A stretch of DNA of 48,400 nucleotides from positions 1 to 48,400 of the forward strand of contig JAPOKO010000008.1 in the NCBI GenBank assembly GCA_029977615.1, read 5' to 3'. The notes below the pieces were generated by a model, which worked only from the letters and a program-made list of their open reading frames with translations, searched no databases and was not told where the DNA came from. This document shows, in pieces, positions 33,773-41,794 of this stretch (position 1 is its first letter; every line of letters begins with the position of its first letter). This DNA is from a bacterium (GTDB lineage: Bacteria; Actinomycetota; Acidimicrobiia; Acidimicrobiales; Ilumatobacteraceae). The position numbers and the translations under genes were made by a program.

Positions 33773-34546
33773 CTACAGGCCAGCGCCGCGAGTTTCGTTC
33801 AATGTTTTCAAAAGGTTGTCTAGAGCGTTGGTATTTAGTGAGAGAAGTAGGGAAATTTCGTGTGGTTGCTGTGTCACTAGTTCAATCAGCGTTTCCCAAG
33901 TTGCGTGTGGCATACCGAAACATTTCCTCAATGCATTACGCAATGCCAACACTGGCTGCCTGTCGTATGACGCAAGCATTTCCTCTACATCTCTCTTGGT
34001 GAGTAGCGACCGATGTCGCTCGGCGTCAATTTTTCTCTGAATGTATGGTGAGAAAAACCCTTTGTATCTGTTGCGCAAAGTGTCCAATCGCCAATCGTCA
34101 GCGCTCACCCGTCCTCTGCACATTGCTGTTCCGCAGTTGCAGTCAAACTCGTCGTAGTTGCTTGCGTCGCTCATGGCGTAATCAAAGGTCAGTTCTTCGC
34201 CAATTGCGATATCACGCATAGCCACAATGGTGGTGGCGTTGCGCATACCGCAATTCGGTTCACATGAGTGATTGATTGAATCTCCAGGTTCACGTGTTGG
34301 CGGACCGAGGAAAATGAGATTCGTATCAACTTGGATGGATCGACTTCGACGTTCAGCGTCGTACTGGGCGAATGTGGAATGTGTGGTGGCGGTGCCGCCA
34401 AATGTGGCCACAGATGTGCCCGCAGGTATGACGGCGATGGCACGACTGCCAAATCCATGAGGTGGTGTGCCAAATGGAACGGCTAGTGGAGTCAGAAAGT
34501 TCTGCACAGTAATCACCAAAGAAAACGAGGTTGAGGCGCGAGACAT
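33773..34546 (-). CDS. SET-domain protein (lysine methyltransferase-like)
   Basis: A 257-residue protein with a full SET core: GFGSRAIAVIPAGTSV, then NHSCEPNC (residues 92-99), GEELTFDYA (116-124) and a post-SET zinc cluster CNCGTAMCRG (136-145). These are the AdoMet- and lysine-channel motifs of eukaryotic-type protein lysine methyltransferases. Residues about 165-257 form an additional C-terminal helical region with no motif I recognise. The substrate in bacteria is unknown. Its start region abuts the metX leader on the other strand; no clear leaderless -10 box precedes its ATG. Confidence 0.87.
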   Translation of the reverse strand: MSRASTSFSLVITVQNFLTPLAVPFGTPPHGFGSRAIAVIPAGTSVATFGGTATTHSTFAQYDAERRSRSIQVDTNLIFLGPPTREPGDSINHSCEPNCGMRNATTIVAMRDIAIGEELTFDYAMSDASNYDEFDCNCGTAMCRGRVSADDWRLDTLRNRYKGFFSPYIQRKIDAERHRSLLTKRDVEEMLASYDRQPVLALRNALRKCFGMPHATWETLIELVTQQPHEISLLLSLNTNALDNLLKTLNETRGAGL

Positions 34547-34663
34547 GCGCCAACAACCTCTAACAGCGCCAACAATGCCCGCTGCGCCAAATTGACGATA
34601 TCGGCAGGTAGCCTGAACGGTGCAACGCCTTCCCGGCCGCTCAGTCGGGCGGGCAATGCAAGT

Positions 34664-34741
34664 AGTACATCACGAGCGACCAACAGGTCCGGCAACCGGG
34701 TTTTCCCACGGTGCCATTTCGCGAAATGCGAAAGATGTGGT
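34664..34741 (+). promoter_or_regulatory. Probable SAM riboswitch (SAM-I/SAM-IV superfamily) upstream of metX
   Basis: A compact aptamer can be folded. P1: TACATC (34666-34671) with GATGTG (34734-34739). J1/2: ACGAG. P2-like hairpin: GACC-AACA-GGTC. The near-invariant CGGCAACC (34690-34697). P3: ACCGGG-TTTT-CCCACGGT. Then GGTGCCA, and P4: TTTCGC-GAAAT-GCGAAA. CGGCAACC plus GGTGC flanking P3 is the hallmark of SAM-I and SAM-IV aptamers, and the downstream gene makes a methionine precursor. P2 is shorter than in classic SAM-I, so this may be a SAM-IV or SAM-I/IV variant. It was folded by eye only. Confidence 0.62.
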
Positions 34742-34829
34742 TATGCCAACAGGCGTAGCAACGGGCTGGCTCAGTTGGGTGAGCGTGACGAACTGCAATA
34801 GCGCATAGTTTCGTTTCAGAGGAAAATGT

Positions 34830-35999
34830 ATGACCCGACATGATTATCCAGCAACAGGAGCTTGGTTTCCTGGCATGCCAGTTGGCGGTCGCAAGTTCGC
34901 ACACTTTCCCGAAGATCGGCCTTTTGCGCTTGATGGTGGAAAAGTTCTCAGCAATGTTTCCATTGCATACGAGACTTGGGGAACATTGAATGCAGATGCA
35001 TCAAATGCGATTTTGATTTGTCACGCATGGACAGGCGATAGCCACGTAACCGGTGCAGCAGAAGAAGGTCACCCCACACCAGGTTGGTGGGAAGGTGTTG
35101 TTGGTCCTGGAAAAGCAATCGATACCAATACGTGGTTTGTGGTGTGTAGCAATGTCATAGGTGGTTGTCAGGGTTCAACTGGTCCTGCAACGGCACATCC
35201 CGAAGATGGTCAGTTGTACGCCTCTCGCTTTCCTGTAATCACTATCCGTGACATGGTGCGCGCCCAAGTGCGACTTACAGACATGCTCGGCATTCGCAAA
35301 TGGCACAGCGTCGTTGGCGGGTCAATGGGAGGTATGCAAGTACTGGAATGGGCTGTCACTTTTCCCGATCGTGTGAAAACCATTGTTCCTATAGCAACAT
35401 GTGCTCAAGCAACGGCTCAGCAAATTGCGTGGGGTGCAATTGGACGTCGTGCAATTCGCCTCGATCCAAAGTGGCGCAATGGTGAGTATTACGACGCTGC
35501 AATTGGTGAAGGCCCATGGGAAGGCTTGGCAATTGCACGCATGATTTCGCAAGTCACATTCCGCAGCGACAATGTGTTCACCGAACGATTCGGTCGTGCA
35601 CTTGTTGACATGGATGTTGACTACAACGGACTTGGCTTGTGGGACAGATTTGAGGTTGAGGGCTATCTTGATCACCACGGGGACCGACTTATTCGTCGAT
35701 TCGACACCAACAGCTATCTCATCATCGGCAAAGCAATGGATCTGCATGACATCGCTCGCGGTCGCGGCACGCTTGACAATGCATTGTCGCGGATTAAAGC
35801 GCCAACTCTTGTGCTGGGTATTTCAAGTGACATTTTGTATCCCACGTATCAGCAGAAACAGATTCATTCAATGCTTAGCGATAAGGGCGTCGACTCAACA
35901 TATGTTGAAATCGACTCACCACACGGTCACGATGCATTTTTGATCAACTTTGATCAGGTTGGAGCACCAATCAAAGCGTTTCTTGAGCGAACGTTCTAA
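34830..35999 (+). CDS. metX: Homoserine O-acetyltransferase
   Basis: A 389-residue alpha/beta hydrolase-fold enzyme that transfers an acyl group to homoserine, the first step of methionine synthesis. LICHAWTGDSHVTG follows the N-terminal strand; SNVIGGCQGSTGPA is the MetX-specific stretch; GGSMGGMQ carries nucleophile Ser165; SSDILYP and SPHGHDAFL hold the catalytic Asp and His. An AGAGGA ribosome site lies 7-8 nt before ATG. The SAM-type riboswitch 90 bp upstream implies repression when SAM is high. Its end overlaps the convergent gene by 4 bp. Confidence 0.95.
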   Translation: MTRHDYPATGAWFPGMPVGGRKFAHFPEDRPFALDGGKVLSNVSIAYETWGTLNADASNAILICHAWTGDSHVTGAAEEGHPTPGWWEGVVGPGKAIDTNTWFVVCSNVIGGCQGSTGPATAHPEDGQLYASRFPVITIRDMVRAQVRLTDMLGIRKWHSVVGGSMGGMQVLEWAVTFPDRVKTIVPIATCAQATAQQIAWGAIGRRAIRLDPKWRNGEYYDAAIGEGPWEGLAIARMISQVTFRSDNVFTERFGRALVDMDVDYNGLGLWDRFEVEGYLDHHGDRLIRRFDTNSYLIIGKAMDLHDIARGRGTLDNALSRIKAPTLVLGISSDILYPTYQQKQIHSMLSDKGVDSTYVEIDSPHGHDAFLINFDQVGAPIKAFLERTF

Positions 36000-36412
36000 C
36001 GCGGAAGAAGAGCATCGAGCACGCTGACACTTCTGCTGTGAAGTGGAATGCGCAACATGGCGAGAACATCGTTGTCGCTCGCGCGGCAAAGCGCGTATGT
36101 GCGAATACTTGAATCATTTCCACCAACATGCGACTCATGAGGTACGCCGATTATGTTCCACGATCCGTGAAGTGCCCGTCCCCGCTTGCCACGGCTCTTG
36201 CACAGCACCACAGCATGCTTGGTATCAATCACAATTCGGACTTCAATCCACTTCGGAGAAGCACCGGTGAGGGCGAGTGTCATCTGGCAAATGCAACGGG
36301 TGCCATCTTCTGAGGACCAATGATTGGCTCTCGAACGTAGCCACCAGATCAGTGCCGAGAGTGCTGCGATAAATGCGAGCGAACTTGCCACATTGATCAC
36401 CTGCTCAGACAT
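35996..36412 (-). CDS. Membrane-anchored protein of unknown function
   Basis: A 138-residue protein with one N-terminal transmembrane helix (VASSLAFIAALSALIWWLRSR) and a soluble domain with beta-strand character (RCICQMTLALTGASPKWIEVRIVID, then HAVVLCKSRGKRGRAL). The layout resembles actinobacterial DUF2550 proteins found near ATP synthase genes, but I cannot confirm that. It is convergent with metX (4-bp overlap) and divergent from the next small gene. Confidence 0.6.
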   Translation of the reverse strand: MSEQVINVASSLAFIAALSALIWWLRSRANHWSSEDGTRCICQMTLALTGASPKWIEVRIVIDTKHAVVLCKSRGKRGRALHGSWNIIGVPHESHVGGNDSSIRTYALCRASDNDVLAMLRIPLHSRSVSVLDALLPR

Positions 36413-36451
36413 GTTCTTCAGTATGGTCGGCTGCGGTAGGTTTAGGGTGTT

Positions 36452-36832
36452 ATGTCCGTGTCATTCGTAGTGGTTGCGATTTCCTTGCGTGTTGCATTCG
36501 TGTCACTCATGTGTCTCGGTGCCGGTGGTGCACTCTCAGTGCTCACATGGTGGTTTTGGAAAACTGCAATGCCCGAACCTCCAGCACTTGCACGCTTAGA
36601 GATCATGAGCGATCGTCGCTATGAGGCAGCCTCGGCCCGCGAACGCGAATTGTTGTTAGGCGAAGCCGATGAAGTGATGCCCGTGAGCGTTCGAAACACA
36701 AAGCCACGGGTGCAGACTCCTGCACCAAAACCGCGTGTCGCCGCAGTTGCTCAGCGTCGAAGGGAAGCGCCGGTTGAAGTCCGTGCTGATGCTCCAGTTT
36801 CGCGCAAACCAATAGACCCTCTGTTGAAGTAG
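36452..36832 (+). CDS. Small membrane-anchored protein, unknown function
   Basis: A 126-residue protein with an N-terminal membrane helix (VAFVSLMCLGAGGALSVLTWWFW), a charged segment (ARLEIMSDRRYEAASARERELLLGEADEVMP), and a basic, Pro/Ala-rich, probably disordered tail (PKPRVAAVAQRRREAPVEVRA). No family recognised. It comes first in a short run of three plus-strand genes ending with an EamA transporter. The start may be ATG 36452 or GTG 36458. Confidence 0.55.
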   Translation: MSVSFVVVAISLRVAFVSLMCLGAGGALSVLTWWFWKTAMPEPPALARLEIMSDRRYEAASARERELLLGEADEVMPVSVRNTKPRVQTPAPKPRVAAVAQRRREAPVEVRADAPVSRKPIDPLLK

Positions 36833-36852
36833 CAGTTAGGTAGTTTTGAGGA

Positions 36853-37080
36853 ATGGCAACTTTTGATCCATCTGAAATGATCGCTCGATTCAAGGACCGT
36901 GCGTCTGCTGTGAAGCGTCGCCCACTTCCTCCTGTTGCTGGTGAAGAGCGCCAGATGTTTCTCACACAGGCGCAAATGGATTTTCAAGATTTCGCAATGA
37001 TCGGCGATTCGCAAGCAACCATTGAAGACGGCTTCTTGGTGCTGCGCGTTGACTTACGCCCGCCAGACGCCAAGGCGTGA
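36853..37080 (+). CDS. Small conserved-looking protein, unknown function
   Basis: A 75-residue soluble protein: MATFDPSEMIARFKDRASAV, a Pro-rich turn (RRPLPPVAGEERQMF), then QMDFQDFAMIGDSQATIEDG and a final strand FLVLRVDLRP. No family recognised. Its stop overlaps the GTG start of the EamA transporter (GTGA), which supports real translation. Confidence 0.6.
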   Translation: MATFDPSEMIARFKDRASAVKRRPLPPVAGEERQMFLTQAQMDFQDFAMIGDSQATIEDGFLVLRVDLRPPDAKA

Positions 37081-38030
37081 ACAAAGTATCGCGAGCTGGA
37101 AGCGCAATTAGCGCTCGCGCTCAAGTGTTCCCAATCAGCGGGGTGCTTCTCGCAAATCTTGCTTGGGGAATCGGTCCAATTCTCACAGTTGCAATTGATA
37201 TGTCAATTAATTCAACAATCTTCTATCGAGTCACCATGTGGCCAATCGTGTTGTTCGTAATTGCGCGAAGCAGAAAGGCAGAAATCAGTTTCCGAATTTT
37301 GCGCAGCGCGTTGGTGCCTGGTTTCTTTTTCGGTGTCTCCACCATCTTTGGCTTCATGTCGTTTACCAACACGTCGATCGCGAATGCAACGCTCATCGGC
37401 AGCACATCTTCGGCAATGATGCTGTTTGTAGCCCCTAGTTACTTGAAAGAGAAAATCACCAAGTTGCAGGTGCTCTGTGCCTTTAGCAGTTTCTGCGGAG
37501 TTGCCCTTGTGGTAGTTGCAGCAGGAGGCGGAGGTGGAGCGGCCTTATACGGCGACATTCTTGCCCTGATCAATGCGGTGCTCTGGACTGGCTATTTCGT
37601 AGCAACGAAAAAGATGCGCACTGAGGGATTCAACACGTGGTCATTCATGTTTAGTATCGCGCTCATTCAAGCGGTGATTGCCGGCGCGTGGGCTTTGCTT
37701 ACGAGTAAGGACATCACCTCAATTTCACGGCATGACTTTTTGCTGGTACTTACGATGACGCTTATTCCTGGAACAGTGGGTCATACGGCCATTGTGTGGG
37801 CTCAAAAATTCGTCGCCGCATCGACGTCGTCGCTTATTTGCTTGCTTGGACCAGTTATCTCCATGTGTTTTGCATGGGCGATATTTGATCAGCGTATTAA
37901 GCCTTGGCAAATGGTCGGAGCAGTGATTGTGCTCGCGTCGCTAGCAGGGGTGGTGCGTTACGGCACGTCAGAAGCTGCCAAAGCTGACATGTTGAGGAAT
38001 GCAGACCCCCTGCTAAACTCAAATCCGTAA
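37077..38030 (+). CDS. EamA/DMT-family transporter
   Basis: A 317-residue protein with about ten hydrophobic helices in two EamA repeats. The first repeat has VLLANLAWGIGPILTVAIDMSIN and later SFTNTSIANATLIGSTSSAMM; the second has GDILALINAVLWTGYFVATKKM and LVLTMTLIPGTVGHTAIVWAQKFVAASTSSLICLLGPV. A metabolite exporter by family; the substrate is unknown. It is not a close copy of the EamA gene at 7.5-8.4 kb. Translationally coupled to the upstream small gene. tRNA-Gly begins 5 bp after its stop. Confidence 0.86.
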   Translation: MNKVSRAGSAISARAQVFPISGVLLANLAWGIGPILTVAIDMSINSTIFYRVTMWPIVLFVIARSRKAEISFRILRSALVPGFFFGVSTIFGFMSFTNTSIANATLIGSTSSAMMLFVAPSYLKEKITKLQVLCAFSSFCGVALVVVAAGGGGGAALYGDILALINAVLWTGYFVATKKMRTEGFNTWSFMFSIALIQAVIAGAWALLTSKDITSISRHDFLLVLTMTLIPGTVGHTAIVWAQKFVAASTSSLICLLGPVISMCFAWAIFDQRIKPWQMVGAVIVLASLAGVVRYGTSEAAKADMLRNADPLLNSNP

Positions 38031-38035
38031 TACAT

Positions 38036-38111
38036 GCGGACGTGGCTCAGTTGGTAGAGCATCACCTTGCCAAGGTGAGGGTCGCGAGTTCGAATCTCGT
38101 CGTCCGCTCCA
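38036..38111 (+). tRNA. tRNA-Gly (anticodon GCC)
   Basis: A full cloverleaf is visible. Acceptor stem GCGGACG (38036-38042) pairs with CGTCCGC (38101-38107). The anticodon arm is TCACC-TTGCCAA-GGTGA with anticodon GCC. The T arm is TCGCGAGTTCGAATCTCGT-like with the TTCGAAT loop. Discriminator T is followed by an encoded CCA. The 5' end is only 5 bp from the EamA stop, so the tRNA may be excised from that transcript. Confidence 0.96.
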
Positions 38112-38153
38112 TTAGTTTCCTGCTCACCTGTGCATCTCGCCGAACTGGTGGTC

Positions 38154-38159
38154 TACATT
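38154..38159 (+). promoter_or_regulatory. -10 box (TACATT), leaderless, for the pentapeptide gene
   Basis: TACATT with 7 nt before GTG 38167; fits the leaderless geometry seen elsewhere. Confidence 0.35.
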
Positions 38160-38166
38160 TCGGGTT

Positions 38167-38637
38167 GTGATTGTTAACGGCATTGAAATTGGCCCTAATA
38201 AAGACCTTTCCAGAGCAAACCTGGCTGGTGCAGATCTGAGGCGCACCAACCTTCAAGGTGCCGATTTGAGTGGTGCAAATTTCAAAGGTGCAAATTTGGC
38301 TGGTGCGAATCTTGTTGATGCCATTCTCGTGGGTGCGAATTTTGCTGAGGCAAAATTGTGGGGGGCTGGGCTCTGTGGGGCAGATTGCTTTCAAGCCAAC
38401 TTCTCAAAAGCGAATCTTGAGGGTTGCAATCTAAAAGAGGCAAATCTTGATGGAGCGAACTTTGAGAATGCAAACCTTGAGGGCGCCAATCTTGAAGAAG
38501 CAAATCTGTCTGGCTTTGATTTGTGGGGTGACAATCTCATTGGAGCAAACCTCAAAGGCGCCAATCTCGCAAACGCAAAACTCGACGGAGCAAACTTTGC
38601 TGGTGTGATCATGCCCGATGGTTCAGTGCATGACTAG
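38167..38637 (+). CDS. Pentapeptide-repeat protein
   Basis: A 156-residue protein built almost entirely of A(D/N)LXX repeats from about residue 13 to 146 (SRANLAGADLRRTNLQGADL, and later ANLEGANLEEANLSG), giving some two dozen pentapeptides. The fold is a right-handed four-sided beta helix. Some family members (MfpA, Qnr) mimic DNA and protect gyrase, but this cannot be assumed here. The repeat is in the protein; codons vary between copies, so the DNA is not a simple tandem repeat. Confidence 0.93.
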   Translation: MIVNGIEIGPNKDLSRANLAGADLRRTNLQGADLSGANFKGANLAGANLVDAILVGANFAEAKLWGAGLCGADCFQANFSKANLEGCNLKEANLDGANFENANLEGANLEEANLSGFDLWGDNLIGANLKGANLANAKLDGANFAGVIMPDGSVHD

Positions 38638-38650
38638 CAATGGGGTCGTC

Positions 38651-38656
38651 TAGTCT
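38651..38656 (+). promoter_or_regulatory. -10 box (TAGTCT), leaderless, for the aldehyde dehydrogenase gene
   Basis: TAGTCT with exactly 6 nt before ATG 38663. Confidence 0.45.
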
Positions 38657-38662
38657 TCATTC

Positions 38663-40039
38663 ATGAGTCAAATCGGTGTAAGCCAAATAGTCAGTCAAAC
38701 TCGTTCGGCGTTTCAGTCAGGTATTACGCGTCCGCTGTCGTGGCGCAAAGCTCAGCTTGAAGCCATGATTCGGATGATTGAAGAAAATCAAGATGAGTTC
38801 TCGGCTGCTTTGAAGACCGATCTTGGTCGTGGAGTTGAAGAAGCTTGGATGTATGACTTGGGTTTCACCATTGCCGAAGTGAAGCTGATGCTGAAGAACT
38901 TGAAGAAGTGGACGTCGGCTCGCAAAGTGCCAACTCCAATCGTGTCGAAGCCAGGGTCATCGCGACGAATTCCCGAACCTCTTGGAACGGTGTTGGTCAT
39001 TGCGCCATGGAATTACCCGGTGCAGTTGTTGCTTGTGCCCGCTGCTGGCGCAATTGCGGCAGGTAACTCAGTCGTCATGAAGCCATCTGAAGTGTCATCA
39101 GCAACTTCTGCGGTACTGGCAAAGTTCGTGCCTCAATATCTCGACAAGCAAGCGATAGTCGTAGTTGAGGGTGGAGTACCCGAAACCACTGACTTACTGG
39201 CGCAAAAGTTTGAACATATTTTCTACACGGGTAATGGAACAGTTGGTCGTGTGGTTATGCGCGCAGCCGCAGAAAACCTCACGCCAGTAACCCTCGAACT
39301 TGGTGGCAAAAGTCCAACCATTGTCGATGCATCGGCAAACATTGATGTTGCAGCAAGGCGAATTGCGTGGGCAAAGTACGTGAACGCTGGTCAAACATGT
39401 GTGGCTCCTGACTATGTGCTTGTGCACAAGTCGGTATCCGACAAATTGGTGAAGGCAATAGGTGAATCGGTTACTGAGTTTTATGGAACAGACCCGCACG
39501 CAAGTAAGGATTATGCGCGAGTGGTGTCACCGCGACACTTCAGCCGTTTGAAGTCCATGATCGGATCTGGAACAGTTGCAGTTGGTGGACAAACCGAAGA
39601 GTCCGAGCGTTATATTGCGCCAACGGTATTGGTCAATGTCGACAAGTCATCGCCTGTGATGCAGGAAGAAATCTTTGGACCAATCCTTCCAATCATCGAA
39701 ATTGATTCCATCGACGAGGCGCTCAACTTCGTAAACGGTCGTCAACATCCTTTGGCACTCTATGTATTCGCTGAAGATTCAAAAGTGAACGAAAAGGTTG
39801 TCGCCAACACCACCTCGGGTGGCGTCACAGTCAACGGAACCATCTTCCACATGACCGGGCCGTTCTTGCCATTTGGCGGAGTGGGCGAAAGCGGCATGGG
39901 TGCGTATCACGGTCAAGCCGGTGTTGATGTGTTCCAGCATTTGAAGCCAGTGCTCAAGCGCTCAACAAAACTTGATGCACCGTTGGCTTACCCGCCATAC
40001 ACGGCACGTAAGTTCTCCATTCTCAAGAAGTTTCTCTAA
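38663..40039 (+). CDS. Aldehyde dehydrogenase (ALDH3-like)
   Basis: A 458-residue NAD(P)-dependent aldehyde dehydrogenase. EPLGTVLVIAPWNYPVQLLLVP and GNSVVMKPSEVSSATS form the cofactor site, FYTGNGTVGRVVM is the Gly-rich turn, LELGGKSPTIV holds the general-base Glu and NAGQTCVAPDY the catalytic Cys. The PWNYPVQL wording and the short length point to the ALDH3 (fatty/aromatic aldehyde) subgroup. An LLM oxidoreductase follows after 30 bp and could be cotranscribed, though it has its own ribosome site. Confidence 0.92.
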   Translation: MSQIGVSQIVSQTRSAFQSGITRPLSWRKAQLEAMIRMIEENQDEFSAALKTDLGRGVEEAWMYDLGFTIAEVKLMLKNLKKWTSARKVPTPIVSKPGSSRRIPEPLGTVLVIAPWNYPVQLLLVPAAGAIAAGNSVVMKPSEVSSATSAVLAKFVPQYLDKQAIVVVEGGVPETTDLLAQKFEHIFYTGNGTVGRVVMRAAAENLTPVTLELGGKSPTIVDASANIDVAARRIAWAKYVNAGQTCVAPDYVLVHKSVSDKLVKAIGESVTEFYGTDPHASKDYARVVSPRHFSRLKSMIGSGTVAVGGQTEESERYIAPTVLVNVDKSSPVMQEEIFGPILPIIEIDSIDEALNFVNGRQHPLALYVFAEDSKVNEKVVANTTSGGVTVNGTIFHMTGPFLPFGGVGESGMGAYHGQAGVDVFQHLKPVLKRSTKLDAPLAYPPYTARKFSILKKFL

Positions 40040-40069
40040 ATAGTTCTCACCTCCACGAAAGGTATTCAC

Positions 40070-40825
40070 ATGAAAATCGGCGTTCAACTTTGGCCACAGG
40101 CAACCACCGTGAAAGAAATGCGCACTGCATGGCGCACTGCCGATGCAATGGGCGTCGACAGCATTTGGACATGGGATCACTTTTACCCACTTTCGGGCGA
40201 CTCTGAAGAGCGTCACTTTGAGTGCTACACGTTGCTTGCTGCGATGGCGGCCGATACGTGTCACGCACAAGTTGGCGCGTTGGTCACGTGTTTCACGTAC
40301 CGCAACCCACAGTTGCTTGCCGACATGGCACGAACGATCGACCACATCAGCGATGGTCGTTTCGTGCTCGGTCTGGGTTCGGGTTGGTTTGAGCGCGACT
40401 ACATCGAATACGGATATGAATTTGGAACTGCAGTAGAGCGTTTGAAGTTGCTAGAAGCTGGTTTGCCAGTAATTAAAGATCGCATGAGCAAACTGAATCC
40501 ACAGCCAGTGAATGGCAACATCCCAATCATGATTGGCGGTGGCGGAGAAAAGCGCACGTTGCGTCTTGTTGCAGAGCATGCTCAGCAATACAACTACTTT
40601 GGCCCGCCAGAAAGCTATGCCAACAAGATCAAGATTCTTGATGAATGGTGTGCAAAGGTTGGCCGTAATCCAAAAGAGATTGAACGCACGGTTGCTATCT
40701 ATCCAAAAGAAGTAACACCAGAACTGTTCGAGGCCTACAAGCAGGCAGGAGCAGAGCACATCATTTTGACGAGCGCTGGTCCATTCGACATGACCGACCT
40801 CGAAACCTTGCTCAGCTGGCGCTAA
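40070..40825 (+). CDS. LLM-class F420-dependent oxidoreductase
   Basis: A 251-residue luciferase-like enzyme. MKIGVQLWPQATTVKEMRTA, then WTWDHFYPLSG, IDHISDGRFVLGLGSGWFERDYIEYG and IPIMIGGGGEKRTLRLVAEHA are family marks; it is shorter than the other two copies in the window. Probably uses F420; substrate unknown. GAAAGG before the ATG is the ribosome site. Its TAA overlaps or abuts the convergent nucleoside hydrolase stop. Confidence 0.87.
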   Translation: MKIGVQLWPQATTVKEMRTAWRTADAMGVDSIWTWDHFYPLSGDSEERHFECYTLLAAMAADTCHAQVGALVTCFTYRNPQLLADMARTIDHISDGRFVLGLGSGWFERDYIEYGYEFGTAVERLKLLEAGLPVIKDRMSKLNPQPVNGNIPIMIGGGGEKRTLRLVAEHAQQYNYFGPPESYANKIKILDEWCAKVGRNPKEIERTVAIYPKEVTPELFEAYKQAGAEHIILTSAGPFDMTDLETLLSWR

Positions 40826-41758
40826 TTACGAAGAGAAAGCACCGATTGATTCAACGATCACGTTGAACGCAGCTTCGGCATCCACATCCCACACCACTGC
40901 GCAATTTGGGTCTTTACGTTCCTTTAGTCCACGCATATCAACAAGGGTCATGCCACGGCTGTATTCACCTGATGTCTCAACCACTACGTGCTGGTCTTTC
41001 ATGGTGAACAGTTGTGGGTGAGTAAGTGCCAGCACTGCGCATGGGTCATGCACAGCGCCACCACGCATATTGTCGTGACGACTCACATAGACATCACTAA
41101 AGAACACAAATAGATCGGCAAGTACGCCAGCGAGTTTTCCCGGCAGCGCGCGAACCTTGTCAATGCGTTCGGGTGTTGCTTGCAACTTGTGCGTTACGTC
41201 GAGGCCACTCATGATGAGCTTGCCGCCGTAGTCGAACACCATTGCAGCAGCTTCCGGGTCAGCCCAAATATTGAACTCAGCAGCGGTTGTTCGGTTGCCG
41301 AAGGTTCCTCCACCCATCAGCGAAATACCAGCGATTTTGCTTGCAATGTCTGGCGCTGTTCGAAGCGCGAGAGCAATATTCGTGAGTGGTCCGGTTGGAA
41401 CAAGCCAAATACCTTCAGTCTTGCGACAGGTGTCAATAATGAACTGCACGGCATCTTCGCTGTCTGCGGGACGCGAGGGCTCGGGCAGGTCAGCACCATC
41501 CAAGCCGCTTTCACCGTGAACGTAAGCCGCATCTTTTGGCTCTGCAACAAGTGGTCGACGGGCACCCTGATGCAACGGTGCAGTACTGCCAATCATGTCC
41601 AAAATGATTCGCGCATTGCGTGTGGTTGCCGTTATCGGAGCATTCCCGGCAACCGTGGTGACACCAAGTAGATCGGCGTGTTTCGCAGCCACTACCAAAG
41701 CCATTGCATCGTCATGGCCTGGGTCACAGTCAAGAATCATTTTTATCGGTGAAGACAT
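40826..41758 (-). CDS. Inosine/uridine-preferring nucleoside hydrolase
   Basis: A 310-residue N-ribohydrolase splitting nucleosides into base and ribose. The Ca2+-binding N-terminus is MILDCDPGHDDAMALVVA (the DxDxGxDDA motif, here DCDPGHDDA), then VTTVAGNAPITATTRNA, VPTGPLTNIALAL and MGGGTFGNRTTAAEFNIWADPEAA. The start is ATG 41758, which places DCDPGHDD at residue about 10; the longer open frame upstream runs into the divergent kinase. TAGAGT lies 7 nt before the ATG. Paired with a divergent ribokinase, it fits ribonucleoside salvage. Confidence 0.93.
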   Translation of the reverse strand: MSSPIKMILDCDPGHDDAMALVVAAKHADLLGVTTVAGNAPITATTRNARIILDMIGSTAPLHQGARRPLVAEPKDAAYVHGESGLDGADLPEPSRPADSEDAVQFIIDTCRKTEGIWLVPTGPLTNIALALRTAPDIASKIAGISLMGGGTFGNRTTAAEFNIWADPEAAAMVFDYGGKLIMSGLDVTHKLQATPERIDKVRALPGKLAGVLADLFVFFSDVYVSRHDNMRGGAVHDPCAVLALTHPQLFTMKDQHVVVETSGEYSRGMTLVDMRGLKERKDPNCAVVWDVDAEAAFNVIVESIGAFSS

Positions 41759-41765
41759 GACGCCG

Positions 41766-41771
41766 ACTCTA
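41766..41771 (-). promoter_or_regulatory. -10 box (TAGAGT), leaderless, for nucleoside hydrolase
   Basis: TAGAGT on the minus strand with 7 nt before ATG 41758. The intergenic gap to the divergent kinase is under 40 bp, so their promoters must overlap. Confidence 0.4.
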
Positions 41772-41794
41772 GTCGTGTGTGTAAAAGTGGAGGG

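Noticed and set aside
34547..34663. Cobalamin riboswitch upstream of metX
   Set aside because: No B12-box-like sequence was found; the conserved CGGCAACC/GGTGCC pattern fits the SAM clan instead.
38180..38600. Possible tandem DNA repeat or CRISPR-like array
   Set aside because: The periodicity is the 15-bp codon pattern of a pentapeptide-repeat protein; units differ in sequence and there are no spacers.
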